From Pleionea sediminis (GTDB taxonomy: Bacteria; Pseudomonadota; Gammaproteobacteria; Enterobacterales; Kangiellaceae), in NCBI RefSeq assembly GCF_007570825.1, contig NZ_SUNB01000002.1:186001-250000 (forward strand): a DNA stretch of 64,000 nt, in the 5' to 3' direction. The notes under the pieces were generated by a model. The model did not search any database, was not told the origin of the DNA, and worked only from the letters and a program-made list of their open reading frames with translations. Positions 1 to 8,119 of the stretch are shown one piece after another (the stretch's first letter is position 1; the number at the start of each line of letters is the position of its first letter). The position numbers were made by a program, and so were the translations under genes.

Positions 1-917
1 TACCCAAATTCATCCTGAAACTCTGGCGTTGCAGCCATATAATTGTCTTTGAACATTTGTTCTTGCTTAGCCCAATCTGCGTCAAATCTAGGAATACCTT
101 CACACCCCGCAATAAAGTTGTAAGGTAATCCTTCATCGCCATGCACATCAATAAATAAATCAAGGCCTGTTTCTTCCATGGCTTCTTTCACCAAACAAAC
201 TTCGGGGCAAGTTTCGTGATCCATTTTATCCCACTGGCGGTTTAAATTTACCCCAATAGCATTGGTCCGGAGATGACCTCTTTCGGTACCATCAGGATTC
301 ATATTTGGAACCAGATAAAAACAGCAATGCTGTAGCAACTGTTGGGCTACCCCATCCGTTTCGTCTAAAAGACGCGCAATCACACCTTCCATAAACCACT
401 CTGCCATGGTTTCTCCAGGATGTTGCCGCGCGATCATCCAAACTTTTTTCTTTGCTTTTGGATTACCAATCGTCAGCAAGTTCATTTCACGACCATCTAA
501 TGTTTCACCTAAAACTTTATGAGAACACAAAGGGTGAAGTTCCGATTGTTGAACCAATTGTAAATGTCGCTCATAACTGTAAGGCGCGAAGTAAGCAAAA
601 TAAGCGCATGATTGCTCGAAACTTAAAGTAAAAGATAAGGTGTTATTTTCAAATTGAGTTGGAATTCGAAACCAATTTACGCCATCGTAACTGCAGCAAG
701 TGTTGTAATCTTGCCAGCCATCTGGGTAAGCCGTTTTGTCAGCATCTTTAATTTCAAAATTAACTGTTTTACCTAAAGCGTTATTCGCTTTAAAGAAAAA
801 CCATTGTTTAAATTCTGATTGATTGTCTGCCTTGATAGCCAACTGAACATTGGAATCACCATCGGACTTTATGACTTCTATGTTTCCAGCAGAGAATGCC
901 GAGTTAATTTGTACCAT
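1..917 (-). CDS. M14-type cytosolic carboxypeptidase (3' end outside window)
   Basis: A zinc carboxypeptidase of the cytosolic carboxypeptidase type, read from an ATG at 915-917 leftwards and still open at base 1, so about 305 N-terminal residues are visible. An N-terminal beta domain (about 1-120) rich in aromatic residues precedes the catalytic domain. Visible zinc-site motifs are RQHPGET (His166, Glu169) and IDVHGDEG (His259), and the substrate-binding NPDG and NLNRQW motifs lie between them. This N-domain plus HPGE arrangement is typical of the bacterial relatives of eukaryotic AGBL/CCP deglutamylases. There is no signal peptide, so it should act in the cytoplasm. The physiological substrate in bacteria is not established. 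It appears to be transcribed alone, away from the next gene. Confidence 0.88.
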   Translation of the reverse strand, partial: MVQINSAFSAGNIEVIKSDGDSNVQLAIKADNQSEFKQWFFFKANNALGKTVNFEIKDADKTAYPDGWQDYNTCCSYDGVNWFRIPTQFENNTLSFTLSFEQSCAYFAYFAPYSYERHLQLVQQSELHPLCSHKVLGETLDGREMNLLTIGNPKAKKKVWMIARQHPGETMAEWFMEGVIARLLDETDGVAQQLLQHCCFYLVPNMNPDGTERGHLRTNAIGVNLNRQWDKMDHETCPEVCLVKEAMEETGLDLFIDVHGDEGLPYNFIAGCEGIPRFDADWAKQEQMFKDNYMAATPEFQDEFG

Positions 918-1014
918 GACTAAACTACCTAAATTAATTCGAACAGCAAGCATAAGGATGCCAACATAAAATGTAAACGAATAACCCGAATTTACTGGTT
1001 TTCCGCTCAATAGT

Positions 1015-1032
1015 TATCCACTTTAGTGGATA
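1015..1032. promoter_or_regulatory. 18-bp palindrome upstream of the M14 carboxypeptidase gene
   Basis: TATCCACT and AGTGGATA form perfect 8-bp arms around a 2-bp centre. It lies about 100 bp upstream of the carboxypeptidase start and just beyond the terminator of the gene at 1102-1731. It could be an operator, but no regulator is assigned. The short spacer argues against an RNA hairpin. Confidence 0.3.
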
Positions 1033-1056
1033 TTTAAACGATTTTTTGAGATAGAA

Positions 1057-1087
1057 ACAAAAAAGCCCGGCATTGCCGGGCTTTGCT
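1057..1087 (-). terminator. Rho-independent terminator of the chalcone-isomerase-like gene
   Basis: A GC-rich inverted repeat (GCCCGG / CCGGGC with flanking A/T pairs) is followed on the minus strand by six T residues. It sits immediately downstream of the stop at 1102. The A and T flanks could also let it work for plus-strand transcripts. Confidence 0.85.
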
Positions 1088-1101
1088 GAACTGTTTTCGA
1101 A

Positions 1102-1731
1102 TCAATTCTTTTTTACTTCCACATATTGTCGCAATAACTCTATCGCATACTTATCTTCGTTCGCTCCTATGAGACCTTTCTTGAAACTAGCACTGTAGGG
1201 CTTTTCACCCAACCAAGCTTTAAACAAAATTTTGTCGAACCCGCGATTGCGAATTTGTCCTAAAATTTCTCCGTTGTGCCTCACAATAACGCCCGTTTTA
1301 GGAATAAAATCGAAAGTTAAAATGTCACCTTTAGAGTAGATACCCTTGAACATACCGATGAATGTTCTTAAGTCACCACGATACGCTTGTAATTCATCGG
1401 GTACATTATTGATTTTCAGACTACCTGCCATTTCGCGGCCAAAACTACGTCCGGAAACTCGGTCAAGTGCAAAGGTTAGTGTCATTCTTTTGGCATCTTC
1501 ATCAAAGATAATGTCGGTATCAATTCGCGACTTATTTTTAACGTACAATGCAGCGATGTAGTAAGTTGTGCTGTGCTTTTTGACTGCGCCCATTCCGTTC
1601 AAGAAAAGCTCGTTACCAGCAACATTAACTTTCTGAACCTCATAGAGCTCTTCGTTAGATGCGGCAAACGAGAAAGTCGAAACCAGTATTGCTAAACCAC
1701 TTAAGAGCTTTAAAATTCCTCTGTGTCGCAC
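1102..1731 (-). CDS. Periplasmic chalcone-isomerase-like protein
   Basis: A 209-residue protein with an N-terminal signal peptide (hydrophobic stretch around 10-23 ending in FAASN) followed by one chalcone-isomerase-like domain of the bacterial Chalcone_3 type. Hallmarks are the NGMGAVKK start, the YYIAALYV strand, the FIPKTGV strand and the terminal KAWLGEKP segment. Bacterial members are not known to isomerise chalcones, and their role is unknown. The start is GTG at 1731, with GGTAGG about six bases upstream. It has its own terminator and stands apart from lysAC by 170 bp. A second protein with the same fold lies at 6153-7274, so the genome carries at least two paralogues in 6 kb. Confidence 0.75.
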   Translation of the reverse strand: MRHRGILKLLSGLAILVSTFSFAASNEELYEVQKVNVAGNELFLNGMGAVKKHSTTYYIAALYVKNKSRIDTDIIFDEDAKRMTLTFALDRVSGRSFGREMAGSLKINNVPDELQAYRGDLRTFIGMFKGIYSKGDILTFDFIPKTGVIVRHNGEILGQIRNRGFDKILFKAWLGEKPYSASFKKGLIGANEDKYAIELLRQYVEVKKN

Positions 1732-1902
1732 GGTACTACCTACCCCATAGACTTGTGACCTTGTGGAAACTCCCTGCGAGAGCCGAAGTGTCTATTCCAT
1801 CAGAACAGGCTTTTTACAACTATTACCCACTGTTATAACACGCTTTATAAGTTTAATTTATACTAATATTTTCTACTTGTCACATTTTTATATAACCCAT
1901 AA

Positions 1903-4518
1903 CTATACGAGATGTTCGAAAATGCACTCTTCACCGGGCTTTCGCATGTTGTAATGAGTCGACATCGTATAACCATAGGCGCCTGCATTCGCGACTAAAA
2001 TAGAGTCTCCTTCAAAGGACTCAGGTAGCATTCGATCGATACCTAGCTTGTCGGCAGATTCGCAAATCGGTCCAACAACCGTGTACTTTTGGTTCGCTGG
2101 TTGTTTCATTCGAGTTAAATTAACAATTGGATGATACGCACCGTACAACGCGGGACGAATGAGTGAATTCATACCCGTTTCAATTCCCAAATATCCAGCT
2201 CCTGACTTTCCTTTTAATTGAGTTACGCGAGCCAAAAGCACGCCACACTCTGCTACAACAAATCGGCCGGGCTCCAACCAAAGTTCAATTCCACCCAACA
2301 ATAATTTTAGTTTCATCAGCAGTTGGTCTACCGCAGCTAAATCCAGCTCCTGCTGTTGAGGTTTCTCTACGATGCCTAAACCACCTCCGAGATCCAAATA
2401 TTTTAAATCAGGAAAGTGATTGATAAGACTCAAGAGAATTTGACCATTTTCATACCAATTATCGGGCGAAAGAATTCCGCTACCGACGTGACAATGCAAA
2501 CCAACAACTTCAACGTTCAATTGTTCTAATAGAGGCAAGGACTCAATTAACGCTTCCATCGGAATGCCAAACTTTGCTTCTTTACCGGCCGTTTTAACAT
2601 GCTTATGGTGGCCTCTTCCTGAGCCAGTATCTATTCTTAATAAAACCTGCTTACCACGCACTAAATCAGGCCACTGTTTGAAAACAAACAAATTATCGAT
2701 TGTTAAAAACACACCCAGCTCAATCGCTTGTTCATATTCGCATCGCGGAGCAAAGTTTGGTGTAAACAGTACTCGTTTGCGATCAATAGTTGGAAATAAA
2801 GAAAGTACATAGTTAACTTCTTCAATCGATACACATTCCAATCCCATCCCCGACTTTTCTATTTGCTCGAGTACGGCTTGGTTTGAGTTGGCTTTTACAG
2901 CATAAAATAGTCGGCTGACTGACTTTAACTTTTTTAACTTTTCGGTTTGTTCTTGCACTTTTCCAAGCGAATAAACATAGCAATGTCCATTTTGTTGAAC
3001 AATAGACTCTAATTCCCGGGCACGAGAATACCACCAACTTTTTGCTCCAAAGGTGTCTCTATCACTGTCTCTATGCCCAAACAAGCTTGACCAAGTTTCG
3101 CCAATTTGAGTATTCGAAGGTACCTGAGAAATTAAATTCTCATGCATTTGTTTAATTAACTGCGGTGCCTCAGACTCTTCAATAACAAAGGTAAAGTTCA
3201 AATTATTGGCCGCTTGCGTCAGCATGTGAACCGAGCGGTTCTTAAAAACTTCAAACGCCTGACTAAGTTGTGCAATAAGCATACGAATCGATCGACCTAC
3301 AATACTGATCGCCGAACAATTTTGTAAAACTGTCACGCGACAAATGGATTCGAGCTCTTGAATTAGTAACTTAATACGACTTTCGCTGATGTCCTGAACC
3401 AAATTATCCAAAGTCACGGTAACGTTTGTTTCAGATGTTGAGACCTGATCAATCGATAATCCATGCTTATAAAAAATGTTAAAAGCTTCCGCCAAGAACC
3501 CTGGTGTTTGCCACATGTCGGAAGTTTCCATTGCCACCAAGCAAACACCTTCGCGAACAGAAATGGCTTTCACTTGAGGTTCGGTTTGCTGAAAATTTCC
3601 AATTAAAGTTCCCTTCTTATCGGTATCAAAAGTAGAGCCAACAAAAACAGGTATTTGAGCTTGGCGCACGGGCCTTAAGCATCGAGGATGCAAAACTTTA
3701 GCTCCGGTCGATGCAATTTCTTGAGCTTCACTGTAATCGAGTTCTATCAATTGACGTGCTTCTGGAATATGCCTTGGATTTGCTGAAAACATTCCGGGCA
3801 CGTCGGTCCAAATTTCTAACCGCGCAGCATTAAGCATAACGGCAAAATAAGCCGCAGAAGTGTCTGACCCTCCGCGTCCAAGAACCACCGTTTCGCCACA
3901 ATTATTGGACGCTATGAATCCTTGAGTAATAACAACATCGGAGAGTTTCGACAATTGCTCGTATTTATCACGAGCAAAAGTCACCTGACATTCAGCATTT
4001 AAATAACGGTCAGCAACTGAGCGGTGATTGCTAACATCCGCCGCAAGCCACTCTCTAGCATCGGTTAACTCCAACCCACAGGCTAACTCGCGTTTTAAAT
4101 AATGATATAAAATGTTTGAGCTAAGTTGCTCACCATAAGCGAGTATTCGAGCTTGGATAGCATAGTAAGTTGTTAGCTCTTCATTCAATAATGCATTGTA
4201 CTGTTCTTTTATTTCATTAATTGTCTCATCAATCCACTTCACTAAAGATTTATCTTTATCAAGCGACAGTAGTGAAAGATACGCCAAATGCTTTTGTCGT
4301 AAAGACTCACAAACAACTTCCAAGCTGATCGATTCAGGTTTGGTCGCCATCGTTTCTAATTCATTCGAAACACCGCTGAATGCCGACACAACCAATAACA
4401 CGCGTTTCTTTTGCTGAGTTCGCTCTTTAACAAGTTTGACAATATTCTGAATGGACTCTAAAGACGACACACTGGTGCCGCCAAACTTGGCAACAAGCCA
4501 TGGATTAAACGAATTCAT
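1903..4518 (-). CDS. lysAC: Bifunctional aspartate kinase / diaminopimelate decarboxylase
   Basis: One 871-residue chain carries the first and last enzymes of lysine synthesis. Residues 1 to about 300 are the aspartokinase catalytic domain (AKFGGTSV at 10-17, GRGGSDTSA at 214-222). ACT-type regulatory segments follow to about 465. A PLP-dependent diaminopimelate decarboxylase fills about 490-871: YAVKANS carries the PLP lysine, Lys542, and HCHVGSG and CESADKLG motifs are present. The fusion is known from Xanthomonas/Xylella and some other gammaproteobacteria. Its start lies two bases after the thrC stop, with AGGAAA inside the end of thrC, so the two genes are co-transcribed and probably translationally coupled. 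The ACT region suggests feedback control by lysine or threonine, but which one cannot be read from the sequence. Confidence 0.95.
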   Translation of the reverse strand: MNSFNPWLVAKFGGTSVSSLESIQNIVKLVKERTQQKKRVLLVVSAFSGVSNELETMATKPESISLEVVCESLRQKHLAYLSLLSLDKDKSLVKWIDETINEIKEQYNALLNEELTTYYAIQARILAYGEQLSSNILYHYLKRELACGLELTDAREWLAADVSNHRSVADRYLNAECQVTFARDKYEQLSKLSDVVITQGFIASNNCGETVVLGRGGSDTSAAYFAVMLNAARLEIWTDVPGMFSANPRHIPEARQLIELDYSEAQEIASTGAKVLHPRCLRPVRQAQIPVFVGSTFDTDKKGTLIGNFQQTEPQVKAISVREGVCLVAMETSDMWQTPGFLAEAFNIFYKHGLSIDQVSTSETNVTVTLDNLVQDISESRIKLLIQELESICRVTVLQNCSAISIVGRSIRMLIAQLSQAFEVFKNRSVHMLTQAANNLNFTFVIEESEAPQLIKQMHENLISQVPSNTQIGETWSSLFGHRDSDRDTFGAKSWWYSRARELESIVQQNGHCYVYSLGKVQEQTEKLKKLKSVSRLFYAVKANSNQAVLEQIEKSGMGLECVSIEEVNYVLSLFPTIDRKRVLFTPNFAPRCEYEQAIELGVFLTIDNLFVFKQWPDLVRGKQVLLRIDTGSGRGHHKHVKTAGKEAKFGIPMEALIESLPLLEQLNVEVVGLHCHVGSGILSPDNWYENGQILLSLINHFPDLKYLDLGGGLGIVEKPQQQELDLAAVDQLLMKLKLLLGGIELWLEPGRFVVAECGVLLARVTQLKGKSGAGYLGIETGMNSLIRPALYGAYHPIVNLTRMKQPANQKYTVVGPICESADKLGIDRMLPESFEGDSILVANAGAYGYTMSTHYNMRKPGEECIFEHLV

Positions 4519-4520
4519 AG

Positions 4521-5894
4521 TTATTTCCTGTTATCGATAAACTCACGAATTAAGCGTAAGTCGCTTGGCAAGGTAAATGATTTTTTAGGTTTGGAGTGTA
4601 ATTTCGTTATTGATTCGGGCATTGTGACCGCTTTACCGGTGTAAGTTTCAATGGTTTCCGAAAATTTAACAGGATGCGCAGTCGACAAACAAATCACATT
4701 TTCGCATGAAGAGCGTTCCTCAGCACAAATACCGACCGCTGTATGAGGATCAACCAACAAACCTTTGTCAGCTAACTCGCGCATTTTATTACCCGTTTCT
4801 TCATCAGAAATGGCGTAAACCTCAAACTTTTCACGTAAACGTTCCATCATTTCAGGCTCAATCGCAAATTCACCTTGCTGCTTTAACTGCAACATTTTTG
4901 ATTGAATATAATCACTATTTCGCCCCGACAATTCGAATAACAGTCGCTCAAAATTAGACGCGACTTGAATATCCATTGCAGGGCTTAATGTTAAATGCGA
5001 TTCAGCTGGGCGAAAAACACCTTCGTTATAAACTCTCGCCAATAAATCGTTACTGTTACAGGCGACAATAAATTTATTTACTGGCAATCCACAACGATGA
5101 GCATAATAACCTGCGAGCACATCACCAAAATTACCTGTCGGCACCGAGAACGAAACGCTCGTTGCTAATGATGTTTTTTGCTTATACTGACTAACAGCAT
5201 AAAAATAGTAAACCATTTGCGCCATAATTCGACACCAGTTAATCGAATTGACAGCCGTCAAATTATGTCGTTGATTAAACTCACGATCAGAGAATAACGC
5301 TTTAACTAAACTTTGCGCTTCATCAAAGCTACTGTTTAGTTCAATCGGGTAAACATTATCGCCAACACCACAAGTCATTTGCAGTTCTTGAACTTTTGAG
5401 ACTCGACCTTTCGGGTAGAACATGAATACACGACATCGATCAATTCCCGACAACCCAGCAATGGCGGCACCACCAGTATCTCCAGACGTCGCACCAACGA
5501 CAGTCAAGTTCTGATTACCTCGCTCCAGCAAAGAATGCAAAACACGACCAAGAAATTGCAGTGCAACATCTTTAAACGCCAAAGTCGGTCCGTGGAAAAG
5601 TTCAAGAACCCAATGGTTATCATAGCGTTCAAGCTCTACAATATTATTTGAATCAAACGTCTGATAACTCTGGCTCACCAGCAATTCGACCTCCTCAGAG
5701 GTAAAATCGGGCGCCATGAAATAAGAAAAAATGGAGGAAGCCAACGCTTGGTAACCGGCGTTATGAGCCGAAACTTCGCCCAAATCAGGGAGTATTTCGG
5801 GAACGAAAAGGCCACCATCCTCCGCTAGCCCCTGTTGAACGACGGCTTTGAAAGAAAACGACTGGTTATGATTTCTCGAGCTGATATACCGCAT
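4521..5894 (-). CDS. thrC: Threonine synthase
   Basis: A 457-residue PLP enzyme that turns O-phosphohomoserine into threonine. The N-terminal MRYISSR opening, the LAEDGGLFVPE motif and the PLP lysine in LAFKDV (Lys108) are typical of the long gammaproteobacterial ThrC. The SGDTGGAA phosphate-binding loop is present. It is the first gene of a two-gene operon with lysAC. This places the last step of the threonine branch with the shared first step of the aspartate family. Homoserine dehydrogenase and homoserine kinase genes are not in this window. No threonine-rich leader peptide was found in the 240 bp upstream. Confidence 0.95.
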   Translation of the reverse strand: MRYISSRNHNQSFSFKAVVQQGLAEDGGLFVPEILPDLGEVSAHNAGYQALASSIFSYFMAPDFTSEEVELLVSQSYQTFDSNNIVELERYDNHWVLELFHGPTLAFKDVALQFLGRVLHSLLERGNQNLTVVGATSGDTGGAAIAGLSGIDRCRVFMFYPKGRVSKVQELQMTCGVGDNVYPIELNSSFDEAQSLVKALFSDREFNQRHNLTAVNSINWCRIMAQMVYYFYAVSQYKQKTSLATSVSFSVPTGNFGDVLAGYYAHRCGLPVNKFIVACNSNDLLARVYNEGVFRPAESHLTLSPAMDIQVASNFERLLFELSGRNSDYIQSKMLQLKQQGEFAIEPEMMERLREKFEVYAISDEETGNKMRELADKGLLVDPHTAVGICAEERSSCENVICLSTAHPVKFSETIETYTGKAVTMPESITKLHSKPKKSFTLPSDLRLIREFIDNRK

Positions 5895-6007
5895 ATTTCT
5901 GAAAATAATAGTAAATTATTTGCTTATTTTGTGAAATTCTCTTGAGAAAACAAAAACTTTTTGGTTATATGACTATAGTGAGGCTGTTCACATTAGTATC
6001 TCTGCCA

Positions 6008-6035
6008 TTGCCGGGGTGTCTTTTAATTCTATAAT
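6008..6035 (+). promoter_or_regulatory. Candidate sigma-70 promoter for the chalcone-isomerase/TonB gene
   Basis: TTGCCG (6008-6013) and a perfect TATAAT (6030-6035) are 16 bp apart, and the latter ends about 118 bp upstream of the start at 6153. The long leader between them holds no obvious hairpin. This is a pattern match only. Confidence 0.45.
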
Positions 6036-6152
6036 TCAGTAACAGATTCACGGAACCATATTCCAGGACGATTGCCAGCATAGAATGGACACGAGCGTAA
6101 ACTTTAGGCTGCTAGCGCTTGTGCAGCCAGACAAATGAATGTGGAGAGTAGC

Positions 6153-7274
6153 ATGACATTGGGTCGTAAAATCGGTTTGTTGTTTGTCGCGACATTATAC
6201 TCTTTATCGTTGCAGGCCAATGAAACCATCACACTAGAGGATGGAACAAGCCTCAAGCTAAGAGGTATCGGCTTAGCAACAGAATTTCGCACTGAAATTT
6301 ACATTGGTGCGTTGTATTCCCCTCTTGGTGTTGAGTCAATTGACAAACTTAAAGAGGCTTCAACACCCAAAAGAATGGTTGTACGGTATATACCTGACAC
6401 TTATTCTTATCGAAAAGTTTCTCGGCACTTTAAAGAACGCATTGCGATGAACAATGACCGTGAAGTTTGGCAACCACTAACCCGAGAAATCGTTACTTTC
6501 GGCCGCATATTTAACGATAACTTTGTTAAAGGCGATGAAATTCAACTCGACTACATGCCGGGGAAAGGTACCAATGTTTACCTAAATGACGTGTTATTTG
6601 AAAAAATAGACGATCCTAAATTCTTTAGCCTACTTCTTGATGCCTGGACAGGTTCGGTTCCGCCATCGAAAGCCTTTAAAGTAGGTATCACCGGCGCTGC
6701 GGGCGAAAGTGAACAACGCTCATTACTCAATCGTTTTTCAGGACTACAACCCCAAAAAGGCCGATTTAAGCTACCAGAGCCTGAAGTTGCTGCTAAGCCT
6801 ACGCCAAAACCAAAGCCTACGCCAAAACCGAAGCCGAAGCCAAAGCAGGAACCCAAAAAAGAAGTGGCTAAGAAACCTGAACCGAAACCTGAGCCTAAGA
6901 AAGAAGTGGCTAAGAAACCTGAACCGAAACCTGAGCCAAAGCCAGAACCAAAACCTGAGCCAGAAGAAGATTTTATTGATGAAGATTTAATACGCGGTTC
7001 TTACGTTCGAGATCTTATTGCGGAAGTTCGCGAGAATCAGGAATATCCCCGCCGGGCACTATTGAATGGTGATCAAGGTGATGGTGTTGCTAAAATAAAA
7101 ATCGATCGCTTCGGTGAATTATTAGATGTTGAACTGGTTGAACGTACCGGCTCTCGTACACTGGACAAAGCCATTGTTAAAATGGTTCGGCGCTCAGCTC
7201 CTTTCCAAGGCGTTCCGCCAGAATTGAAAGACGATGAATTTGAATTTGAAGTGCCTTTCTCATTTCAATTCTAA
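6153..7274 (+). CDS. Secreted chalcone-isomerase-like domain fused to a TonB C-terminal domain
   Basis: About 373 residues. A cleavable-looking signal peptide (to about residue 20, LSLQANE) precedes a chalcone-isomerase-like domain (about 20-180: LRGIGLATEF, IYIGALYSP, DAWTGSVPPSKAFK). Then comes a long Pro/Lys/Glu-rich linker (about 205-275) and a TonB C-terminal domain (about 280-373: QEYPRRALLNGDQGDGVAKI, ending in FEVPFSFQF). ATG 6153 is preferred over ATG 6135 because GGAGAG precedes only the former. A classical TonB is held in the inner membrane by an uncleaved N-terminal anchor. Here the N-terminus looks like an export signal, so the protein may be soluble in the periplasm, with the linker spanning the wall. 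It is transcribed alone and followed by a strong terminator. Function unknown. Confidence 0.8.
   Translation: MTLGRKIGLLFVATLYSLSLQANETITLEDGTSLKLRGIGLATEFRTEIYIGALYSPLGVESIDKLKEASTPKRMVVRYIPDTYSYRKVSRHFKERIAMNNDREVWQPLTREIVTFGRIFNDNFVKGDEIQLDYMPGKGTNVYLNDVLFEKIDDPKFFSLLLDAWTGSVPPSKAFKVGITGAAGESEQRSLLNRFSGLQPQKGRFKLPEPEVAAKPTPKPKPTPKPKPKPKQEPKKEVAKKPEPKPEPKKEVAKKPEPKPEPKPEPKPEPEEDFIDEDLIRGSYVRDLIAEVRENQEYPRRALLNGDQGDGVAKIKIDRFGELLDVELVERTGSRTLDKAIVKMVRRSAPFQGVPPELKDDEFEFEVPFSFQF
6858..6941 (+). repeat. 42-bp tandem repeat encoding a 14-residue Pro/Lys/Glu unit
   Basis: Two adjacent 42-bp copies (6858-6899 and 6900-6941) differ at one base and encode the unit KEVAKKPEPKPEPK. They lie in the linker of the chalcone-isomerase/TonB protein. 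The near identity suggests recent slippage or unequal exchange, so linker length may vary between strains. Confidence 0.85.
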
Positions 7275-7280
7275 GACTTA

Positions 7281-7318
7281 AAAAATAAAAACGCCGGCAA
7301 CTGCCGGCGTTTTTATTT
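7281..7318 (+). terminator. Bidirectional Rho-independent terminator
   Basis: The stem ACGCCGGC / GCCGGCGT, with flanking A and T runs on both sides, lies between the convergent genes ending at 7274 and 7351. It can serve both. Confidence 0.88.
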
Positions 7319-7350
7319 CAATCAATATCAACAAACTTTACATTCACGAA

Positions 7351-8115
7351 CTAGCTAACCAGGATCCAATCCGTTCCTTCGCCTTGATCAGCAATAATAA
7401 ACTCGATGCCAAAATCACAAGCATCAAAACTGGTCTTTACCAAGTCAGGACAATTATTCTCTTCACTTAAATGCATTGCAACAACACGTTTGAGCTGTGA
7501 TTTATCCATCGCTTCAAGTAATGACAACGCTTGTTGGTTACTTAAGTGCCCATAATCTCCAGCAATTCGTTGTTTGAGAGCGGCTGGATATTTACTTTTT
7601 CTCAGCATTACAGGATCGTGATTAAACTCAAGTAACAAAGTATGTGTGTTTGATAAAACATCAACGATATGGCTCGTTATTCGCCCGGTATCCGTAATTA
7701 AGCCTAAACGCTTATTCTGATATGAAAAAACAAATTGAATAGGCTCGCGTGCGTCATGAGGAACGGTAAAGGGCAATACTTTTAATTCGCCAATAGAAAA
7801 TTCTGATTCACCAGTTAGATATTCAACATTATCAATCGGTTCACATGAACGGTGTAAATGAGTTCCGCGACTCAAAAAAACAGGAATTCCAAATTTACGC
7901 GCCACTCGCGCAACACCGCTCGCATGATCACTGTGTTCATGTGTCACCAGAATGGCCGACAAAGATTCGACATTAATTCCTTTATTGTCCAATCGTTTAA
8001 TTAGCTCTTTGATTCCAAAACCACAATCAACTAAAACTTTTGCTTCGCCGGCAACGATCAGAATTGCGTTTCCCTTACTCCCAGAACCAAGAGAAACGCA
8101 TCGAAATTCACTCAA
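7351..8115 (-). CDS. MBL-fold metallohydrolase (YycJ/WalJ-like)
   Basis: A 254-residue metallo-beta-lactamase-fold protein. The metal-binding THEHSDHASG motif (His59, His61, Asp63, His64) is intact. LGSGSKGNA at the N-terminus and FNHDPVMLRKSKYP further on are typical of the YycJ/PhnP-like subgroup. Such proteins are often annotated as 5'-3' exonucleases or phosphodiesterases, but the substrate cannot be told here. No signal peptide. It is the third gene after dapA and bamC with a 4-bp gap, so it belongs to that transcription unit. Confidence 0.85.
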   Translation of the reverse strand: MSEFRCVSLGSGSKGNAILIVAGEAKVLVDCGFGIKELIKRLDNKGINVESLSAILVTHEHSDHASGVARVARKFGIPVFLSRGTHLHRSCEPIDNVEYLTGESEFSIGELKVLPFTVPHDAREPIQFVFSYQNKRLGLITDTGRITSHIVDVLSNTHTLLLEFNHDPVMLRKSKYPAALKQRIAGDYGHLSNQQALSLLEAMDKSQLKRVVAMHLSEENNCPDLVKTSFDACDFGIEFIIADQGEGTDWILVS

Positions 8116-8119
8116 GAGC

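Noticed and set aside
1013-1022. TTATCCACT as a DnaA box
   Set aside because: It differs at the last base and lies inside a palindrome that explains it better.
5895-6134. Lysine or threonine leader peptide or lysine riboswitch upstream of thrC-lysAC
   Set aside because: No run of Thr/Lys codons and no riboswitch-like conserved motifs are visible on the minus strand in this spacer.
6578-6856. Minus-strand open frame rich in Gly/Phe opposite the Pro/Lys linker of the chalcone-isomerase/TonB gene
   Set aside because: Its composition follows directly from the repeats of the real gene on the other strand; it has no ribosome-binding site and resembles no known protein.
6839-6962. Dense short repeats that might suggest a CRISPR or satellite array
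   Set aside because: They are codon-phase repeats of a Pro/Glu/Lys linker in an intact reading frame, and there are no spacers of equal length.
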